From the NCBI RefSeq assembly GCF_011388195.1, contig NZ_CP049990.1, positions 2,666,001-2,730,000 on the forward strand: 64,000 nucleotides of DNA, read 5' to 3'. Shown piece after piece: positions 30,788-41,937 of the stretch; the first letter of the stretch is position 1, and each line of letters opens with the position of its first letter. The translations under genes were made by a program, and so were the position numbers. The notes beneath the pieces are model-generated. The model did no database searches and had not been told where the DNA came from. It saw only the letters and a program-made list of their open reading frames with translations. Source of the DNA: Pusillimonas sp. DMV24BSW_D (GTDB taxonomy: Bacteria; Pseudomonadota; Gammaproteobacteria; Burkholderiales; Burkholderiaceae_B).

Positions 30788-31777
30788 ATGTCAAAACCCG
30801 CCATGCGCGTTGCCGTAACCGGCGCTGCCGGCCAAATTGGTTACGCTCTTTTGTTCCGCATCGCTTCCGGCGAAATGCTGGGTAAAGACCAGCCGGTTAT
30901 TCTTCAACTGCTGGAAATCCCAGATGAAAAAGCACAAAAAGCGCTGAAGGGCGTCATGATGGAACTGGACGACTGCGCATTTCCGTTGCTTGAAAGCATG
31001 ACAGCTCACAGCGACCCTCGTGAAGCGTTTAAAGACGCCGACGTTGCTTTGCTGGTTGGCTCACGCCCTCGCGGCCCCGGCATGGAACGCAAAGATCTGC
31101 TGCAAATGAACGCCAAAATTTTCACCGAGCAAGGCAAAGCATTGAATGACGTTGCTTCGCGCAATGTGAAGGTTCTGGTTGTGGGTAACCCCGCCAACAC
31201 CAATGCTTACATTGCCATGAAGTCGGCCCCCGACCTGCCCGCTGAAAATTTCACGGCCATGCTGCGCCTGGACCACAACCGCGCCTTATCGCAGTTGGCC
31301 GAAAAGTCCGGCAAGAAAGTAGCCGACATCGAAAAACTGATCGTGTGGGGCAACCACTCTCCCACCATGTATCCCGACATCCGTTTTGCCACAGCGAACG
31401 GCGACAAGTTGGCCGAAGTCATCAACGACGACGCCTGGAACCGTGACACGTTTATTCCTACTGTCGGCAAGCGTGGTGCCGCCATCATCGAGGCGCGTGG
31501 TTTGTCTTCCGCCGCTTCTGCCGCCAATGCCGCCATTGATCACGTACGCGACTGGGTGCTGGGCTCAAACGGCAAGTGGGTCACCATGGGCATCCCCTCA
31601 GATGGTTCCTACGGTATTCCTGAAGGCATCATGTACGGTTTCCCTGTTACCACGGAAAACGGTAAGTACAAAATTGTTGAAGGACTGGAAATCGATTCGT
31701 TCTCACGCGAACGTATGGACAAAACCTTGAACGAACTTCTTGAAGAGCGCGACGGCGTTAAAGACCTGTTGAACTAA
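30788..31777 (+). CDS. mdh: Malate dehydrogenase
   Basis: Interconverts malate and oxaloacetate with NAD. 329 residues of the LDH-like cytosolic-type MDH used by betaproteobacteria. Seen: [21 protein letters not shown], substrate motif [28 protein letters not shown] and the active-site His in [15 protein letters not shown] 30788 is chosen because GGAGA lies 7 nt upstream; a TTG six bases earlier also is in frame. Followed by its own terminator. Confidence 0.97.
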   Translation: MSKPAMRVAVTGAAGQIGYALLFRIASGEMLGKDQPVILQLLEIPDEKAQKALKGVMMELDDCAFPLLESMTAHSDPREAFKDADVALLVGSRPRGPGMERKDLLQMNAKIFTEQGKALNDVASRNVKVLVVGNPANTNAYIAMKSAPDLPAENFTAMLRLDHNRALSQLAEKSGKKVADIEKLIVWGNHSPTMYPDIRFATANGDKLAEVINDDAWNRDTFIPTVGKRGAAIIEARGLSSAASAANAAIDHVRDWVLGSNGKWVTMGIPSDGSYGIPEGIMYGFPVTTENGKYKIVEGLEIDSFSRERMDKTLNELLEERDGVKDLLN

Positions 31778-31816
31778 TCGCAGGCCTTTTGCGCCAGGTA
31801 GCAATACCTTCACACT

Positions 31817-31843
31817 AAAGGCCTCGTCATGAGGCCTTTTTTT
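31817..31843 (+). terminator. Terminator after mdh
   Basis: 9-bp stem AAAGGCCTC/GAGGCCTTT with loop GTCAT and T-run. An ATG inside the hairpin (31829) is in frame with prpB but is not its start. Confidence 0.92.
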
Positions 31844-31858
31844 CAGGTGATTAAATTT

Positions 31859-32755
31859 ATGCGTACCCCTCCTTCCGCCGGCACCCGATTTCGTACCGCC
31901 CTTGCTCAGGAAACACCGCTTCAGGTAATAGGCGCGATCAACGCCAACCATGCTCTGCTCGCTCAACAAGCGGGGTTTCGCGCCATTTATTTATCGGGCG
32001 GTGGCGTAGCGGCCGGCTCGCTGGGCATGCCCGATCTGGGCATTAATACGCTAGACGACGTATTAACCGATGTGCGCCGCATTACCGATGTGTGCGAAGT
32101 GCCACTCATGGTCGACATCGATACCGGCTTCGGCCCTTCGGCGTTTAATATCGCCCGCACCATTAAAAGCCTGATCAAGTTCGGCGCGGCGGCTTGCCAC
32201 CTGGAAGACCAGGTGGGCGCCAAGCGCTGCGGCCACCGGCCCGGCAAAGAGATTGTAAGTACACAAGAAATGGTTGACCGGGTAAAAGCGGCGGTTGATG
32301 CACGCACCGACCCAGACTTTTTTATTATCGCGCGCACCGATGCCATTGCAGTGCATGGCGTCGAAGCAGCGCTTGAGCGCGCCCAGGCGTGTGCCCAGGC
32401 CGGTGCCGATGCAGTATTTGTGGAAGCTGCTTACGACCTTGACACCTATCGCCGATTCACCCAGGCTTTATCTGTGCCGGTGTTGGCCAACATTACCGAG
32501 TTTGGCCAAACCCCGTTGTTTTCCTCCGAGGAGCTGGGGCAAGCGGGTGTTGGCATTGTGCTGTATCCGCTGTCGGCATTTCGCGCCATGAATAAAGCAG
32601 CGCAAACCGTTTACTCCGCTATTCGTCGCGACGGCCACCAGCGCAGTGTGGTCGACATGATGCAAACCCGTGAAGAGCTTTATCAGTCTATTGGCTACCA
32701 CGAGTACGAGTCCCGACTCGATCAACTTTTTCAACGGCAAAACGAAACAAAATAA
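31859..32755 (+). CDS. prpB: 2-methylisocitrate lyase
   Basis: Cleaves 2-methylisocitrate to pyruvate and succinate, last step of the methylcitrate cycle. 298 residues from ATG 31859, with AGGTGA eight bases upstream. ICL/PEPM-fold motifs: [26 protein letters not shown], catalytic [12 protein letters not shown] with its Cys, and [10 protein letters not shown]. PrpB rather than isocitrate lyase is supported by size and by prpC and prpD next to it. Confidence 0.94.
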   Translation: MRTPPSAGTRFRTALAQETPLQVIGAINANHALLAQQAGFRAIYLSGGGVAAGSLGMPDLGINTLDDVLTDVRRITDVCEVPLMVDIDTGFGPSAFNIARTIKSLIKFGAAACHLEDQVGAKRCGHRPGKEIVSTQEMVDRVKAAVDARTDPDFFIIARTDAIAVHGVEAALERAQACAQAGADAVFVEAAYDLDTYRRFTQALSVPVLANITEFGQTPLFSSEELGQAGVGIVLYPLSAFRAMNKAAQTVYSAIRRDGHQRSVVDMMQTREELYQSIGYHEYESRLDQLFQRQNETK

Positions 32756-32827
32756 CAACCAGCCACACAACACGTTATCACCACGCCATTTCAACCATCG
32801 CGCCTTAGAACGCTCAGGAGACACACC

Positions 32828-34060
32828 ATGGCTACATCACGCATACGCAAAAACAAGTCTGCAACAACGCAACAAACAGCCAATGCCGCCGCAACGCCCG
32901 AACAAAACACCCCTTCGCCCGCCGGGCCCAAGCCCAAGAAATCCGTAGCACTATCGGGTGTGGTAGCGGGCAACACTGCCCTATGCACGGTGGGCCGCAG
33001 CGGCAACGATCTGCACTACCGCGGCTACGACATTCTGGATATCGCCGAAACCTGCGAATTCGAGGAAGTCGCCTATTTGCTGATTCACGGCAGCCTGCCC
33101 ACCAAAGTCGAGTTGCAAGCCTACAAGGCCAAGCTGCAACGTTTGCGCGGGCTACCTTTACATGTACAACAGGTTCTTGAAGCCTTGCCCGCAGCCAGCC
33201 ACCCCATGGATGTCATGCGAACCGCCGTCTCAGCCCTGGGCTGCGTCTTGCCCGAGAAGGACGACCACAACCTGGCCGATGCGCGCGATATCGCCGACCG
33301 TTTGCTGGCCTGCCTGAGCTCGGCCTTACTTTACTGGTATCACTATAGCCAGCGCGGTGAAATGATTGATGTCGTAACTGACGACGACAGCATTGGTGGA
33401 CATTTTCTGCACCTGCTGCATGGTGAAAAACCCAGCAAGGAATGGGTACGCGCCATGCACACCTCGCTTATTTTGTATGCAGAACACGAATTCAACGCTT
33501 CCACCTTCACGTGCCGCGTGATTGCCGGAACAGGATCCGACATGTATTCCGCCATTGCCGGTGGCATTGGTGCCTTGCGAGGCCCCAAGCACGGCGGGGC
33601 CAACGAGGTGGCCTTCGATATACAAAAGCGCTACGACACCCCCGACCAAGCTGAAACCGACATTCGTGAGCGGGTTGCCAACAAGGAAGTCATCATTGGG
33701 TTCGGACACCCGGTGTATACCGTCTCCGACCCACGTAACGAAGTCATCAAAAAGGTCGCAAAAAAACTGTCCCAAAGCACCGGCGACACAAAAATGTTCG
33801 AAATTGCCGAGCGACTCGAATCCGTGATGTGGGATGCCAAGAAAATGTTCCCCAACCTGGACTGGTTCTCGGCCGTGTCGTATCACACCATGGGAGTACC
33901 CACCGCCATGTTTACACCGTTATTCGTACTGGCTCGCACTGCCGGCTGGGCCGCACACATTATCGAACAGCGCATCGACAACAAGATCATTCGCCCCACA
34001 GCGAACTATGTGGGTCCGGAAAATCGCAAGTTCGTACCCATTTCGCGCCGCAAGCGTTAA
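32828..34060 (+). CDS. prpC: 2-methylcitrate synthase
   Basis: Condenses propionyl-CoA with oxaloacetate; can also make citrate weakly. 410 residues, with an N-terminal Thr/Ala/Pro-rich extension of about 38 residues not usual for PrpC. Catalytic positions: [26 protein letters not shown] and [18 protein letters not shown] lies just before ATG 32828. 72 bp after prpB, so likely the same transcript. Confidence 0.94.
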   Translation: MATSRIRKNKSATTQQTANAAATPEQNTPSPAGPKPKKSVALSGVVAGNTALCTVGRSGNDLHYRGYDILDIAETCEFEEVAYLLIHGSLPTKVELQAYKAKLQRLRGLPLHVQQVLEALPAASHPMDVMRTAVSALGCVLPEKDDHNLADARDIADRLLACLSSALLYWYHYSQRGEMIDVVTDDDSIGGHFLHLLHGEKPSKEWVRAMHTSLILYAEHEFNASTFTCRVIAGTGSDMYSAIAGGIGALRGPKHGGANEVAFDIQKRYDTPDQAETDIRERVANKEVIIGFGHPVYTVSDPRNEVIKKVAKKLSQSTGDTKMFEIAERLESVMWDAKKMFPNLDWFSAVSYHTMGVPTAMFTPLFVLARTAGWAAHIIEQRIDNKIIRPTANYVGPENRKFVPISRRKR

Positions 34061-34081
34061 TACTTATCAGGATTAATTTAT

Positions 34082-35542
34082 ATGTCTGCCGACACGACTC
34101 ATATCTCCAATGTACGCCCCCAACCCGACCAGGTTTTAAGCGACATTGCCGATTATGTTTTGAATTACACCATTCACAGCGACCTGGCCTACGAAACGGC
34201 ACGCAACTGCTTGATCGATACCTTGGGCTGCGGCCTGGAAGCATTGGAATACCCGGCCTGCACAAAATTGCTAGGGCCCATCGTGCCGGGCACCACAGTC
34301 CCTCACGGCGCCAAAGTGCCTGGTACGCAGTTTCAGCTTGACCCGGTTCAAGCCGCCTTTAACATCGGCACGATGATTCGCTGGCTCGATTTCAATGACA
34401 CGTGGCTGGCCGCCGAATGGGGCCACCCCTCGGACAACCTGGGCGGTATCCTGGCCACAGCCGACTGGCTCTCGCGCACAGCCGTTGCAACAGGCAAAGC
34501 ACCGCTGACCATGCATGATGTTCTTACCGCCATGATCAAGGCGCATGAAATTCAGGGTTGTATTGCGCTGGAAAACTCATTCAACAAGGTCGGACTCGAT
34601 CACGTTGTATTGGTCAAGGTGGCCTCCACGGCCGTTGTGGCCCAAATGTTGGGGTTGAACCGCGACGAGATCATCAATGCACTCTCATTGGCCTGGGTTG
34701 ATGGACAGAGCCTGCGCACTTATCGTCACGCGCCTAATACCGGCAGCCGCAAAAGCTGGGCCGCCGGCGACGCCACCAGCCGCGCGGTTCGCCTGGCGCT
34801 AATCGCTCAAACCGGCGAAATGGGTTACCCCTCGGTCCTGTCGGCCAAAACCTGGGGGTTTTACGACGTCCTCTTCAAAGGGCAACCCTTCAAGTTCCAG
34901 CGCCCCTACGGCAGCTATGTCATGGAAAACGTACTGTTCAAAATCTCGTTCCCGGCCGAGTTCCATTCGCAAACAGCAGTGGAATGTGCCATGCAGCTTC
35001 ACGAAACACTCAAGCAAAAAGGTAAATCGGTTGATGACATCAAGCGCATTACCATCCGCACACACGAAGCTTGCATTCGCATCATCGACAAAAAAGGCCC
35101 CCTGAACAACCCCGCTGACCGCGATCACTGCATTCAGTACATGGTTGCCGTGCCGCTTCTGTTCGGACGCCTGACCGCGGCCGACTACGAAGACAGTGTT
35201 GCCCACGACCCACGCATTGACGAACTGCGCGACAAAATCGTATGCGTGGAGGACACCACATTCACCGCCGACTATCACAACCCGGAAAAACGCGCGATTG
35301 CCAACGCCTTGAAGGTCGAGTTCAATGACGGCACCGCCCTTGACGAAGTGGTATGCGAATACCCCATTGGCCACAAACGCCGTCGTGAAGACGGCATTCC
35401 GTTACTGGAGGCCAAATTCCGGACCAACCTGGCGCGCCGCTTCCCGGAGAAGCAGCAACAACGCATTCTGGACGTGTCACTGAATCAGACACAACTGGAA
35501 CACATGCCGGTTCACGAATACGTTGATCTGTACGTCATTTAG
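34082..35542 (+). CDS. prpD: 2-methylcitrate dehydratase
   Basis: Dehydrates 2-methylcitrate to 2-methylaconitate (MmgE/PrpD family). 486 residues. Family motifs: [40 protein letters not shown], and [18 protein letters not shown]. Follows prpC by 21 bp. No acnD/prpF pair is present, so the cofactor-free PrpD plus AcnB route is expected. Confidence 0.94.
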   Translation: MSADTTHISNVRPQPDQVLSDIADYVLNYTIHSDLAYETARNCLIDTLGCGLEALEYPACTKLLGPIVPGTTVPHGAKVPGTQFQLDPVQAAFNIGTMIRWLDFNDTWLAAEWGHPSDNLGGILATADWLSRTAVATGKAPLTMHDVLTAMIKAHEIQGCIALENSFNKVGLDHVVLVKVASTAVVAQMLGLNRDEIINALSLAWVDGQSLRTYRHAPNTGSRKSWAAGDATSRAVRLALIAQTGEMGYPSVLSAKTWGFYDVLFKGQPFKFQRPYGSYVMENVLFKISFPAEFHSQTAVECAMQLHETLKQKGKSVDDIKRITIRTHEACIRIIDKKGPLNNPADRDHCIQYMVAVPLLFGRLTAADYEDSVAHDPRIDELRDKIVCVEDTTFTADYHNPEKRAIANALKVEFNDGTALDEVVCEYPIGHKRRREDGIPLLEAKFRTNLARRFPEKQQQRILDVSLNQTQLEHMPVHEYVDLYVI

Positions 35543-35557
35543 AAGAAACAAAACTTA

Positions 35558-35580
35558 TGTCTTATATAAGATATAAGACA
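35558..35580. promoter_or_regulatory. Inverted-repeat operator upstream of acnB
   Basis: Perfect 10-bp inverted repeat, TGTCTTATAT and ATATAAGACA around AAG. It ends 1 bp before the -35 box, exactly as at mdh. 15 bp after the prpD stop. Confidence 0.88.
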
Positions 35581-35581
35581 T

Positions 35582-35610
35582 TTGCCTGAATACAGGCTAA
35601 CGCTTACAAT
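35582..35610 (+). promoter_or_regulatory. Sigma70 promoter of acnB
   Basis: TTGCCT at 35582-35587 and TACAAT at 35605-35610, 17 bp apart. Means acnB can be transcribed apart from prpBCD. Confidence 0.72.
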
Positions 35611-35648
35611 TATGTTTTTCCCTCATCTTCGATCAAAGGGCAAGTCAC

Positions 35649-38234
35649 ATGCTGGATAACTACCGCCAACACGTTGCTGAACGCGCTGCGCTTGGCATCC
35701 CCCCTCTTCCTTTGTCTGCTCAGCAAACGGCAGACCTCATCGAATTGCTGAAGAATCCGCCTGCCGGTGAAGAACAAAACCTGGTCGAGCTGATCACCTA
35801 TCGCGTACCAGCCGGCGTAGACGACGCCGCCAAGGTTAAAGCGTCTTATTTGGCCGCCGTTGCTTTCGGTACCGAAAAATGCCCTTTGATTACGCCTGAA
35901 AAAGCAACTAAATTGCTGGGCACGATGTTGGGCGGCTATAACATTCAGCCACTGATCGACCTGCTCGACAACGAAGCGCTGGCCGCCATTGCCGCAAAAG
36001 GCCTGAAGAGCACGCTCCTGATGTTCGACGCTTTCCACGATGTGCAAGAGAAAGCAGAAAAAGGCAATGCCTACGCGAAAGAAATTTTACAAAGCTGGGC
36101 CGACGGTGAATGGTTCACTCAGCGCCCGGAAGTGCCCGAGAGCCTCACACTAACTGTGTTCAAAGTGAGCGGCGAAACCAATACTGACGATCTTTCGCCT
36201 GCGCCCGATGCCTGGAGCCGCCCCGACATCCCCCTGCATGCACTTGCGATGCTGAAGAACCCGCGCGACGGCATTGAACCGGACGAGCCCGGCAAAATCG
36301 GCCCGATCAAGCTCATTCAGGAACTGAAAGAGAAAGGTAACCTGATTGCCTACGTGGGCGACGTGGTAGGCACCGGCTCCTCGCGTAAATCAGCCACCAA
36401 TTCAGTACTGTGGTACACCGGCGAAGACATTCCTTTCGTGCCCAACAAACGTTTTGGCGGCGTCTGCCTGGGCAGCAAAATCGCCCCTATTTTCTACAAC
36501 ACCATGGAAGATGCCGGCGCCCTGCCTATCGAGCTTGACGTTTCCGAAATGGAAATGGGCGATGTCATTGAACTGCGTCCCTATGAAGGCAAGGCCTTGA
36601 AAAACGGTAAAGTTATTGCCGAATTTCAGGTTAAATCTGAAGTCTTGTTCGACGAGGCCCGCGCCGGCGGTCGCATCCCCTTAATCATTGGTCGCGGCCT
36701 CACGGCCAAAGCGCGTGAAACGTTGGGCCTCCCCCCCTCCACCTTATTCCGCTTACCCAGCAACCCTGAAGACAGCGGCAAGGGCTTCAGTCTGGCGCAA
36801 AAAATGGTGGGCCGCGCCTGTGGCTTACCTGAAGGCCAGGGTATCCGCCCCGGCACTTACTGCGAGCCCAAGATGACCTCGGTAGGTAGCCAGGACACCA
36901 CCGGCCCCATGACGCGCGATGAACTAAAGGATCTGGCCTGCCTGGGTTTCTCGGCCGACCTGGTCATGCAATCGTTCTGCCACACAGCCGCTTACCCCAA
37001 GCCGGTCGACATCAAAACGCATCACGAGTTGCCTGACTTCATCAGTACGCGTGGCGGTATTTCCCTGCGTCCAGGCGACGGCATTATTCACTCGTGGCTG
37101 AACCGCATGCTGCTACCCGACACGGTAGGTACCGGCGGCGACTCACATACCCGTTTCCCGATCGGTATCAGTTTCCCTGCCGGCTCCGGCCTTGTGGCTT
37201 TTGCGGCTGCCACCGGCGTTATGCCGCTGGACATGCCCGAATCGGTGCTGGTTCGTTTCAAAGGCGAAATGCAGCCTGGCGTAACGCTACGCGATCTGGT
37301 CAACGCCATTCCTTACTACGCCATTCAGCAAGGCCTGCTAACAGTTGAGAAGAAAGGCAAGAAAAACATTTTCTCAGGCCGTATCCTGGAAATTGAAGGC
37401 TTACCAAAACTGAAAGTGGAACAAGCTTTCGAATTATCCGACGCCTCAGCCGAGCGTTCCGCTGCCGGTTGTACCGTTCGTCTCGATAAAGAACCTATTA
37501 TCGAGTACATCAACAGCAACATCACCATGTTGAAGTGGATGATTGCCAACGGTTATGAAGACAAACGTACCATTGGCCGCCGCATTAAGGCCATGGAAGC
37601 CTGGCTTGAGAATCCTGAACTGCTGCAACCCGACGCCGACGCAGAGTACGCCGCCGTTATTGAAATCGATCTGGCCGACATTCACGAACCCATCGTGGCC
37701 TGCCCGAACGATCCTGATGACGTTAAAACCATGTCCGATGTAGCGGGTACGCCGATTGACGAAGTGTTTATCGGAAGCTGCATGACCAACATCGGCCACT
37801 TCCGTGCAGCATCCAAATTGCTGGAAAACAAGCGCGACATTCCCGTTAAGTTATGGGTTGCGCCCCCCACCAAAATGGACCAAAAGCAACTGACCGAAGA
37901 AGGCCACTACGGCGTTCTAGGTACCGCCGGTGCCCGTATGGAAATGCCGGGCTGCTCGTTATGCATGGGTAACCAGGCACAGGTACGCGAAGGCGCAACG
38001 GTAATGTCGACCAGTACACGGAACTTCCCCAACCGCTTGGGCAAAAATGCCAACGTATTTCTGGGGTCGGCCGAGCTAGCTGCTATTTGTTCCCGTCTGG
38101 GTCGCATTCCTACCAAGGAAGAGTATCTGGCCGACATGGGCATTCTTACCCAGCACAGCGGCGAAATCTACCGTTACATGAATTTCGATCAAATCGAGGA
38201 CTTCACCGAAACGGCCAAAACCGTCAATATCTAA
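35649..38234 (+). CDS. acnB: Aconitate hydratase B / 2-methylisocitrate dehydratase
   Basis: Isomerises citrate to isocitrate; AcnB also hydrates 2-methylaconitate in the methylcitrate cycle. 861 residues, the usual AcnB length. Domain order typical of AcnB: N-terminal HEAT-like helical domain (about 1-155), then the swivel domain ([38 protein letters not shown]), then the catalytic domains. Cluster cysteines are in [14 protein letters not shown] and [13 protein letters not shown]. In E. coli the N-terminal domain also binds RNA when iron is low. Confidence 0.97.
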   Translation: MLDNYRQHVAERAALGIPPLPLSAQQTADLIELLKNPPAGEEQNLVELITYRVPAGVDDAAKVKASYLAAVAFGTEKCPLITPEKATKLLGTMLGGYNIQPLIDLLDNEALAAIAAKGLKSTLLMFDAFHDVQEKAEKGNAYAKEILQSWADGEWFTQRPEVPESLTLTVFKVSGETNTDDLSPAPDAWSRPDIPLHALAMLKNPRDGIEPDEPGKIGPIKLIQELKEKGNLIAYVGDVVGTGSSRKSATNSVLWYTGEDIPFVPNKRFGGVCLGSKIAPIFYNTMEDAGALPIELDVSEMEMGDVIELRPYEGKALKNGKVIAEFQVKSEVLFDEARAGGRIPLIIGRGLTAKARETLGLPPSTLFRLPSNPEDSGKGFSLAQKMVGRACGLPEGQGIRPGTYCEPKMTSVGSQDTTGPMTRDELKDLACLGFSADLVMQSFCHTAAYPKPVDIKTHHELPDFISTRGGISLRPGDGIIHSWLNRMLLPDTVGTGGDSHTRFPIGISFPAGSGLVAFAAATGVMPLDMPESVLVRFKGEMQPGVTLRDLVNAIPYYAIQQGLLTVEKKGKKNIFSGRILEIEGLPKLKVEQAFELSDASAERSAAGCTVRLDKEPIIEYINSNITMLKWMIANGYEDKRTIGRRIKAMEAWLENPELLQPDADAEYAAVIEIDLADIHEPIVACPNDPDDVKTMSDVAGTPIDEVFIGSCMTNIGHFRAASKLLENKRDIPVKLWVAPPTKMDQKQLTEEGHYGVLGTAGARMEMPGCSLCMGNQAQVREGATVMSTSTRNFPNRLGKNANVFLGSAELAAICSRLGRIPTKEEYLADMGILTQHSGEIYRYMNFDQIEDFTETAKTVNI

Positions 38235-38261
38235 TCCTTTTATCCAGGGTTAAATACAGAC

Positions 38262-38293
38262 TCCCCCGCCCGTATACCGGGTGGGGGATTTTT
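38262..38293 (+). terminator. Terminator after acnB
   Basis: 11-bp stem TCCCCCGCCCG/CGGGTGGGGGA with one G:U pair, loop TATAC, then T-run. Confidence 0.85.
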
Positions 38294-38341
38294 GCTTTCG
38301 GCACGCGTTACACTATTACTGTTATTTACCCCGAAACACTC

Positions 38342-39544
38342 ATGGCCTTGACCAATAAAATGCCCCAATCCCGCCTTTCCGTCGATGTTCGCCGCCTGCT
38401 CGAACTCACAGAAGCCCTGACATTGTCGGGAAGCCGGCTGGAAGACCTTTACTGGGAAGAGCAGCTTAAGCAGCTGATAGGCAAGCTTTACAAAAGCCGT
38501 AAAAACCGGCATGTGGAAACAGCGCTCGATCAGCTTATTCCAAATAAAATGCAGGCCTACGAGGTTTTGGTAGAGCTGGCCGAAACATTCTCTGAATCAA
38601 CTGAAATTCACGATAAAACCGATTACGACGTTCTGCTGGTCAGCGCACCTATCCTTATCTGGACGCGCTATCAATTACCATTGCCGACCCCTTTGCAACG
38701 CAAAGATTTTGATCTGATTGAAGCAGCATTCCGCGAGCATATTGCTGCCCCACAAGCTTGTGTTGCTTTGCTGCCGCAAGTTATTAGTTTCGAGCAAATG
38801 CCGCAATCGTTCCAGGATACGGCACGCCTAACCCAGCAACTGGGCAGGCAGGCGGTCACCAGCGAGGTTAAGCCTATTGAAATCACGCCGCTGGCGCATA
38901 CAGAAGGCATGCTGGCCGACGCCCGATTTATCATTGCAGCCATTGCGGTCCCCAAGGGGCAGCCCGTATTTCATTGGCAAACACCATCAGCGCCTGCGGT
39001 GCAATCGCGCGCGCAAAGCCTTCAGAACTGGCAACACGCGATTGAACCTTGCTTTAACCGGCTTTTCGCCGGCTGCACAATCGACTACCAGCAGCCGGAA
39101 GCATTTTTTGTCAGCAGCCGCGAGGCAGACCGGCGTATTCGCCCATTGGCACTCAAGGCGGCTGCCATCTGGCTACAAAACGCAGCAAACCTGAATGGGT
39201 CGGATATTCGTGCAACCATCGTCGGATGCGGTGAGAACATGATTGAAGAATACCGGGTCGGCTTCACCACGCGCCAATCGAATCAGGTTATTTACGGTTG
39301 TGTCTGGCCCATTCTCAGCAAAGAAGAAGCCAACCTCAATAATGAAGGCTTACCCGATATCCCCGACCATATCGCCGAACAGCTCGCTGAGGTCGGGATT
39401 AAAGAGGTCAAGCGTCTGAATGGGCTTGCTCAGGGCGAAATATGCGATGATTGCGGTGCGCCTTTCTTCCCGAACACGCTGGGCGAAATGATGCATCCCG
39501 AACTGCCCGAGGAAATTGATCTCGAGCCGCGACACTTTCATTAA
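38342..39544 (+). CDS. DUF2863 family protein
   Basis: 400-residue protein recognised as the Burkholderiales-type DUF2863 family. The frame is open from 38087, overlapping acnB and its terminator; ATG 38342 (MALTNKMPQSRLSVDV) is the first start past the terminator and matches the family. Seen: helical N-terminus, a central alpha/beta region (HDKTDYDVLLVSAPILIW), and a C-terminal CDDCGAPFFPN that could bind metal with other Cys/His, though only one CxxC is present. It is 6 bp before earP. Function unknown. Confidence 0.75.
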   Translation: MALTNKMPQSRLSVDVRRLLELTEALTLSGSRLEDLYWEEQLKQLIGKLYKSRKNRHVETALDQLIPNKMQAYEVLVELAETFSESTEIHDKTDYDVLLVSAPILIWTRYQLPLPTPLQRKDFDLIEAAFREHIAAPQACVALLPQVISFEQMPQSFQDTARLTQQLGRQAVTSEVKPIEITPLAHTEGMLADARFIIAAIAVPKGQPVFHWQTPSAPAVQSRAQSLQNWQHAIEPCFNRLFAGCTIDYQQPEAFFVSSREADRRIRPLALKAAAIWLQNAANLNGSDIRATIVGCGENMIEEYRVGFTTRQSNQVIYGCVWPILSKEEANLNNEGLPDIPDHIAEQLAEVGIKEVKRLNGLAQGEICDDCGAPFFPNTLGEMMHPELPEEIDLEPRHFH

Positions 39545-39550
39545 TTTGCC

Positions 39551-40696
39551 ATGCCCGGTGCACCGGCGCATATCGCCGTAACAACCCCCTCTTTGTTAAT
39601 CGACTTGTTTTGCCAGGTTGTCGACAATTACGGCGATATCGGGGTGTGCTGGCGCCTGGCTCGACGCCTCACAGAAAAAACGCCCCATCGCGTCAGGTTA
39701 TGGGTCGATAACCTGGCCGCATTTCAGCGTCTTGAGCCTCGAATTGATCATTCAGGATACCAGGCACTCTCCGACCAAATTACCCTATGGCATTGGGAGC
39801 GCATTCATCAGGTGGAAGAAGCCGGTGATGTTGTCATTGAGGCCTTTGGATGCGATTTACCTACAACCTTTTTGCCCAAAATGCTGGAACAAAACAGCTT
39901 ATGGATCAATCTGGAGTACCTGAGCGCTGAGGATTGGGTAAATGACTGTCACGGCATGCCGTCTTTGCAGCCCAACGGCTTGCGCAAATATTTCTTTTTC
40001 CCTGGCTTTACGCCTGCAACAGGGGGATTATTGCGCGAACCCGACCTCCTTGAGCGTCGCGACAACTGGCGAGCAACGCCCAATCTGCGATGGTCTCAAC
40101 TAAAAGAACTGGGCGTTCCCGCTAAGTTATGCGACATGCTTCGACATGGCGGGCGCCAGGTGTTTTTGTTCAATTACCCGAACGCGCCAACCGCTGCCTT
40201 GGTACGCGCGCTAAACACCAAATCGAAACCAACGGTTATTCTGCAACCACACGAAAACGGCACCCACGCCTCGCAGCCGGCATCCTATGTTCATCTGGTC
40301 AAGATCCCCTTTGTGCCTCAAGTGCACTTTGATACCTTGCTCTGGGGCAGTGACCTGAACTTGGTACGAGGAGAAGACTCACTCGTGCGTGCGATGTGGG
40401 CAGGCACACCGTTTATCTGGCATATTTATCCACAGGAAAGTAACGCACACCAGCTTAAATTATCCTCCTGGTTGGACAAGAGTCCTTTTGATGACCGCGT
40501 TAAACAATTGCAAATAGCCTGGAACCATGCAGACGTCGCGGGTTGCGAGGATATCATCAGCGCCCTGGTTAGCCACCCCGAACACTTGCATGCATGGCGT
40601 CATTCCTGTCAGCAATGGGCTTCAGATTTGGCGCGACATGCCGATTTAGCCACGAACTTACTCCAGTTTTTTACGCTTCATGCAGGAACGCGTTAA
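39551..40696 (+). CDS. earP: EF-P arginine rhamnosyltransferase EarP
   Basis: Transfers rhamnose from dTDP-rhamnose to Arg32 of EF-P, activating EF-P for polyproline synthesis. 381 residues. Family motifs: DLFCQVVDNYGDIGVCWRLA with the catalytic Asp region near the N-terminus, and the nucleotide-sugar site RGEDSLVRAMWAGTPFIWHI near the C-terminus. efp follows by 107 bp and has Arg at the modified position, so substrate and enzyme are adjacent. Confidence 0.95.
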   Translation: MPGAPAHIAVTTPSLLIDLFCQVVDNYGDIGVCWRLARRLTEKTPHRVRLWVDNLAAFQRLEPRIDHSGYQALSDQITLWHWERIHQVEEAGDVVIEAFGCDLPTTFLPKMLEQNSLWINLEYLSAEDWVNDCHGMPSLQPNGLRKYFFFPGFTPATGGLLREPDLLERRDNWRATPNLRWSQLKELGVPAKLCDMLRHGGRQVFLFNYPNAPTAALVRALNTKSKPTVILQPHENGTHASQPASYVHLVKIPFVPQVHFDTLLWGSDLNLVRGEDSLVRAMWAGTPFIWHIYPQESNAHQLKLSSWLDKSPFDDRVKQLQIAWNHADVAGCEDIISALVSHPEHLHAWRHSCQQWASDLARHADLATNLLQFFTLHAGTR

Positions 40697-40803
40697 AATG
40701 ATGGGCTTTGGGTTGTGCTGGCGAAAACTGTACGATGTTTTCAGCACACTTTTGGCAAGCGAACAAAACACGACCCCATTTTCTATCCCCGGAGTTTTAA
40801 TAC

Positions 40804-41361
40804 ATGAAAACCGCACAGGAACTGCGCGTAGGCAACGTTGTTATGGTGGGCAACGAACCATTGGTTGTACAAAAAGCTGAATACAACAAGTCGGGCCGCA
40901 ATGCGGCGGTCGTCAAATTGAAGTTCAAAAATTTGCTGTCGGGTTCCGGCAGCGAGTCGGTTTATAAAGCGGACGAAAAATTCGACGTTGTCATTCTCGA
41001 CAAAAAAGAATGTACCTACTCCTACTTCGCCGATCCCATGTACGTATTCATGGACGAAGAGTACAACCAGTACGAAGTGGAGGCCGACAGTATGGGCGAC
41101 GCACTTGAGTATCTGGAAGAAGGCATGACCGTTGAGGTCGTATTCTACGAAGGACGCGCTATTTCGGTTGAACTGCCCACTATCATTGTGCGCGAAATCA
41201 CCTACACCGAACCGGCTGTGAAAGGAGACACATCGGGCAAGGTATTGAAACCTGCAACGATCAACACCGGCAAGGAAATCAGTGTTCCCCTGTTCTGCAA
41301 CATTGGCGACAAAATTGAAATTGATACGCGCACAAGCGAATACCGCAGCCGCGTAATGTAA
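40804..41361 (+). CDS. efp: Elongation factor P (Arg32 type)
   Basis: Relieves ribosome stalling at polyproline. 185 residues in three beta-barrel domains. The tip of the first domain reads [11 protein letters not shown] with Arg32, matching EarP rhamnosylation rather than the Lys34 lysylation by EpmA. GGAG lies 9 nt before ATG. C-terminus ends in [11 protein letters not shown] as usual. Confidence 0.97.
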   Translation: MKTAQELRVGNVVMVGNEPLVVQKAEYNKSGRNAAVVKLKFKNLLSGSGSESVYKADEKFDVVILDKKECTYSYFADPMYVFMDEEYNQYEVEADSMGDALEYLEEGMTVEVVFYEGRAISVELPTIIVREITYTEPAVKGDTSGKVLKPATINTGKEISVPLFCNIGDKIEIDTRTSEYRSRVM

Positions 41362-41369
41362 GCAGCAAA

Positions 41370-41867
41370 TTACTGCATGCGGTCGTCGTCGAGATAGTCG
41401 GGAACGGGTAACACAGTTACCCCTTCTTCGGCTAAAGCAGCACGTTCTTCCTGCGTTGCCGTCCCACGAATAGGTCGCTCTTGGGTTTCCCCGTGATGCA
41501 TGCGCAGCGCCTCTTCGGCGAACCGCGTTCCCACATTTTCAGTATTACGCACAATTTCACGCACTTGTTGCATAACCTGTGCCTGCAACTTGGCTAATTG
41601 CTCCATGGCCGGCGCGGCCAATACCTGCTCACCCGAAGCAGCCGCAGAGGCCCCGGCTAACTTGGCAGCCTGTTCCAGCCCTGTTTCCTGGCTGCGGCCA
41701 CGATTAATACGGGCTGCCGTCAATTTTTTGTTGACGTTGGCACTGTTGCAAACGGGGCACGATAATAAGCCGCGCTCTTTCTGCGATTCGAAGCCGTCTT
41801 GGGAACCAAACCAGCCTTCGAATACGTGCCCAAGTTCACATTGAAGGTCGAATACTTTAAGTGTCAT
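41370..41867 (-). CDS. DUF1178 family protein
   Basis: 165 residues, COG5319/DUF1178. N-terminus MTLKVFDLQCELGHVFEGWF with Cys10 and His14, then SCPVCNS, which together make a plausible small zinc site. The middle is Ala/Gln-rich and helical; EALRMHHGETQERPIRG toward the end is a family signature. Convergent with efp, 8 bp apart. Function unknown. Confidence 0.88.
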   Translation of the reverse strand: MTLKVFDLQCELGHVFEGWFGSQDGFESQKERGLLSCPVCNSANVNKKLTAARINRGRSQETGLEQAAKLAGASAAASGEQVLAAPAMEQLAKLQAQVMQQVREIVRNTENVGTRFAEEALRMHHGETQERPIRGTATQEERAALAEEGVTVLPVPDYLDDDRMQ

Positions 41868-41937
41868 AGAACATCATTATAAGCGAGGTCGACCCTTTCG
41901 GGCGCACGACGTGAGCGCTATGTTGTGGAAAACCTGC

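Noticed and set aside
31829-31858. Earlier ATG for prpB
   Set aside because: It lies within the mdh terminator hairpin; ATG 31859 has a ribosome binding site.
38087-38341. Long N-terminal extension of the DUF2863 gene
   Set aside because: It overlaps acnB and the acnB terminator in another frame.
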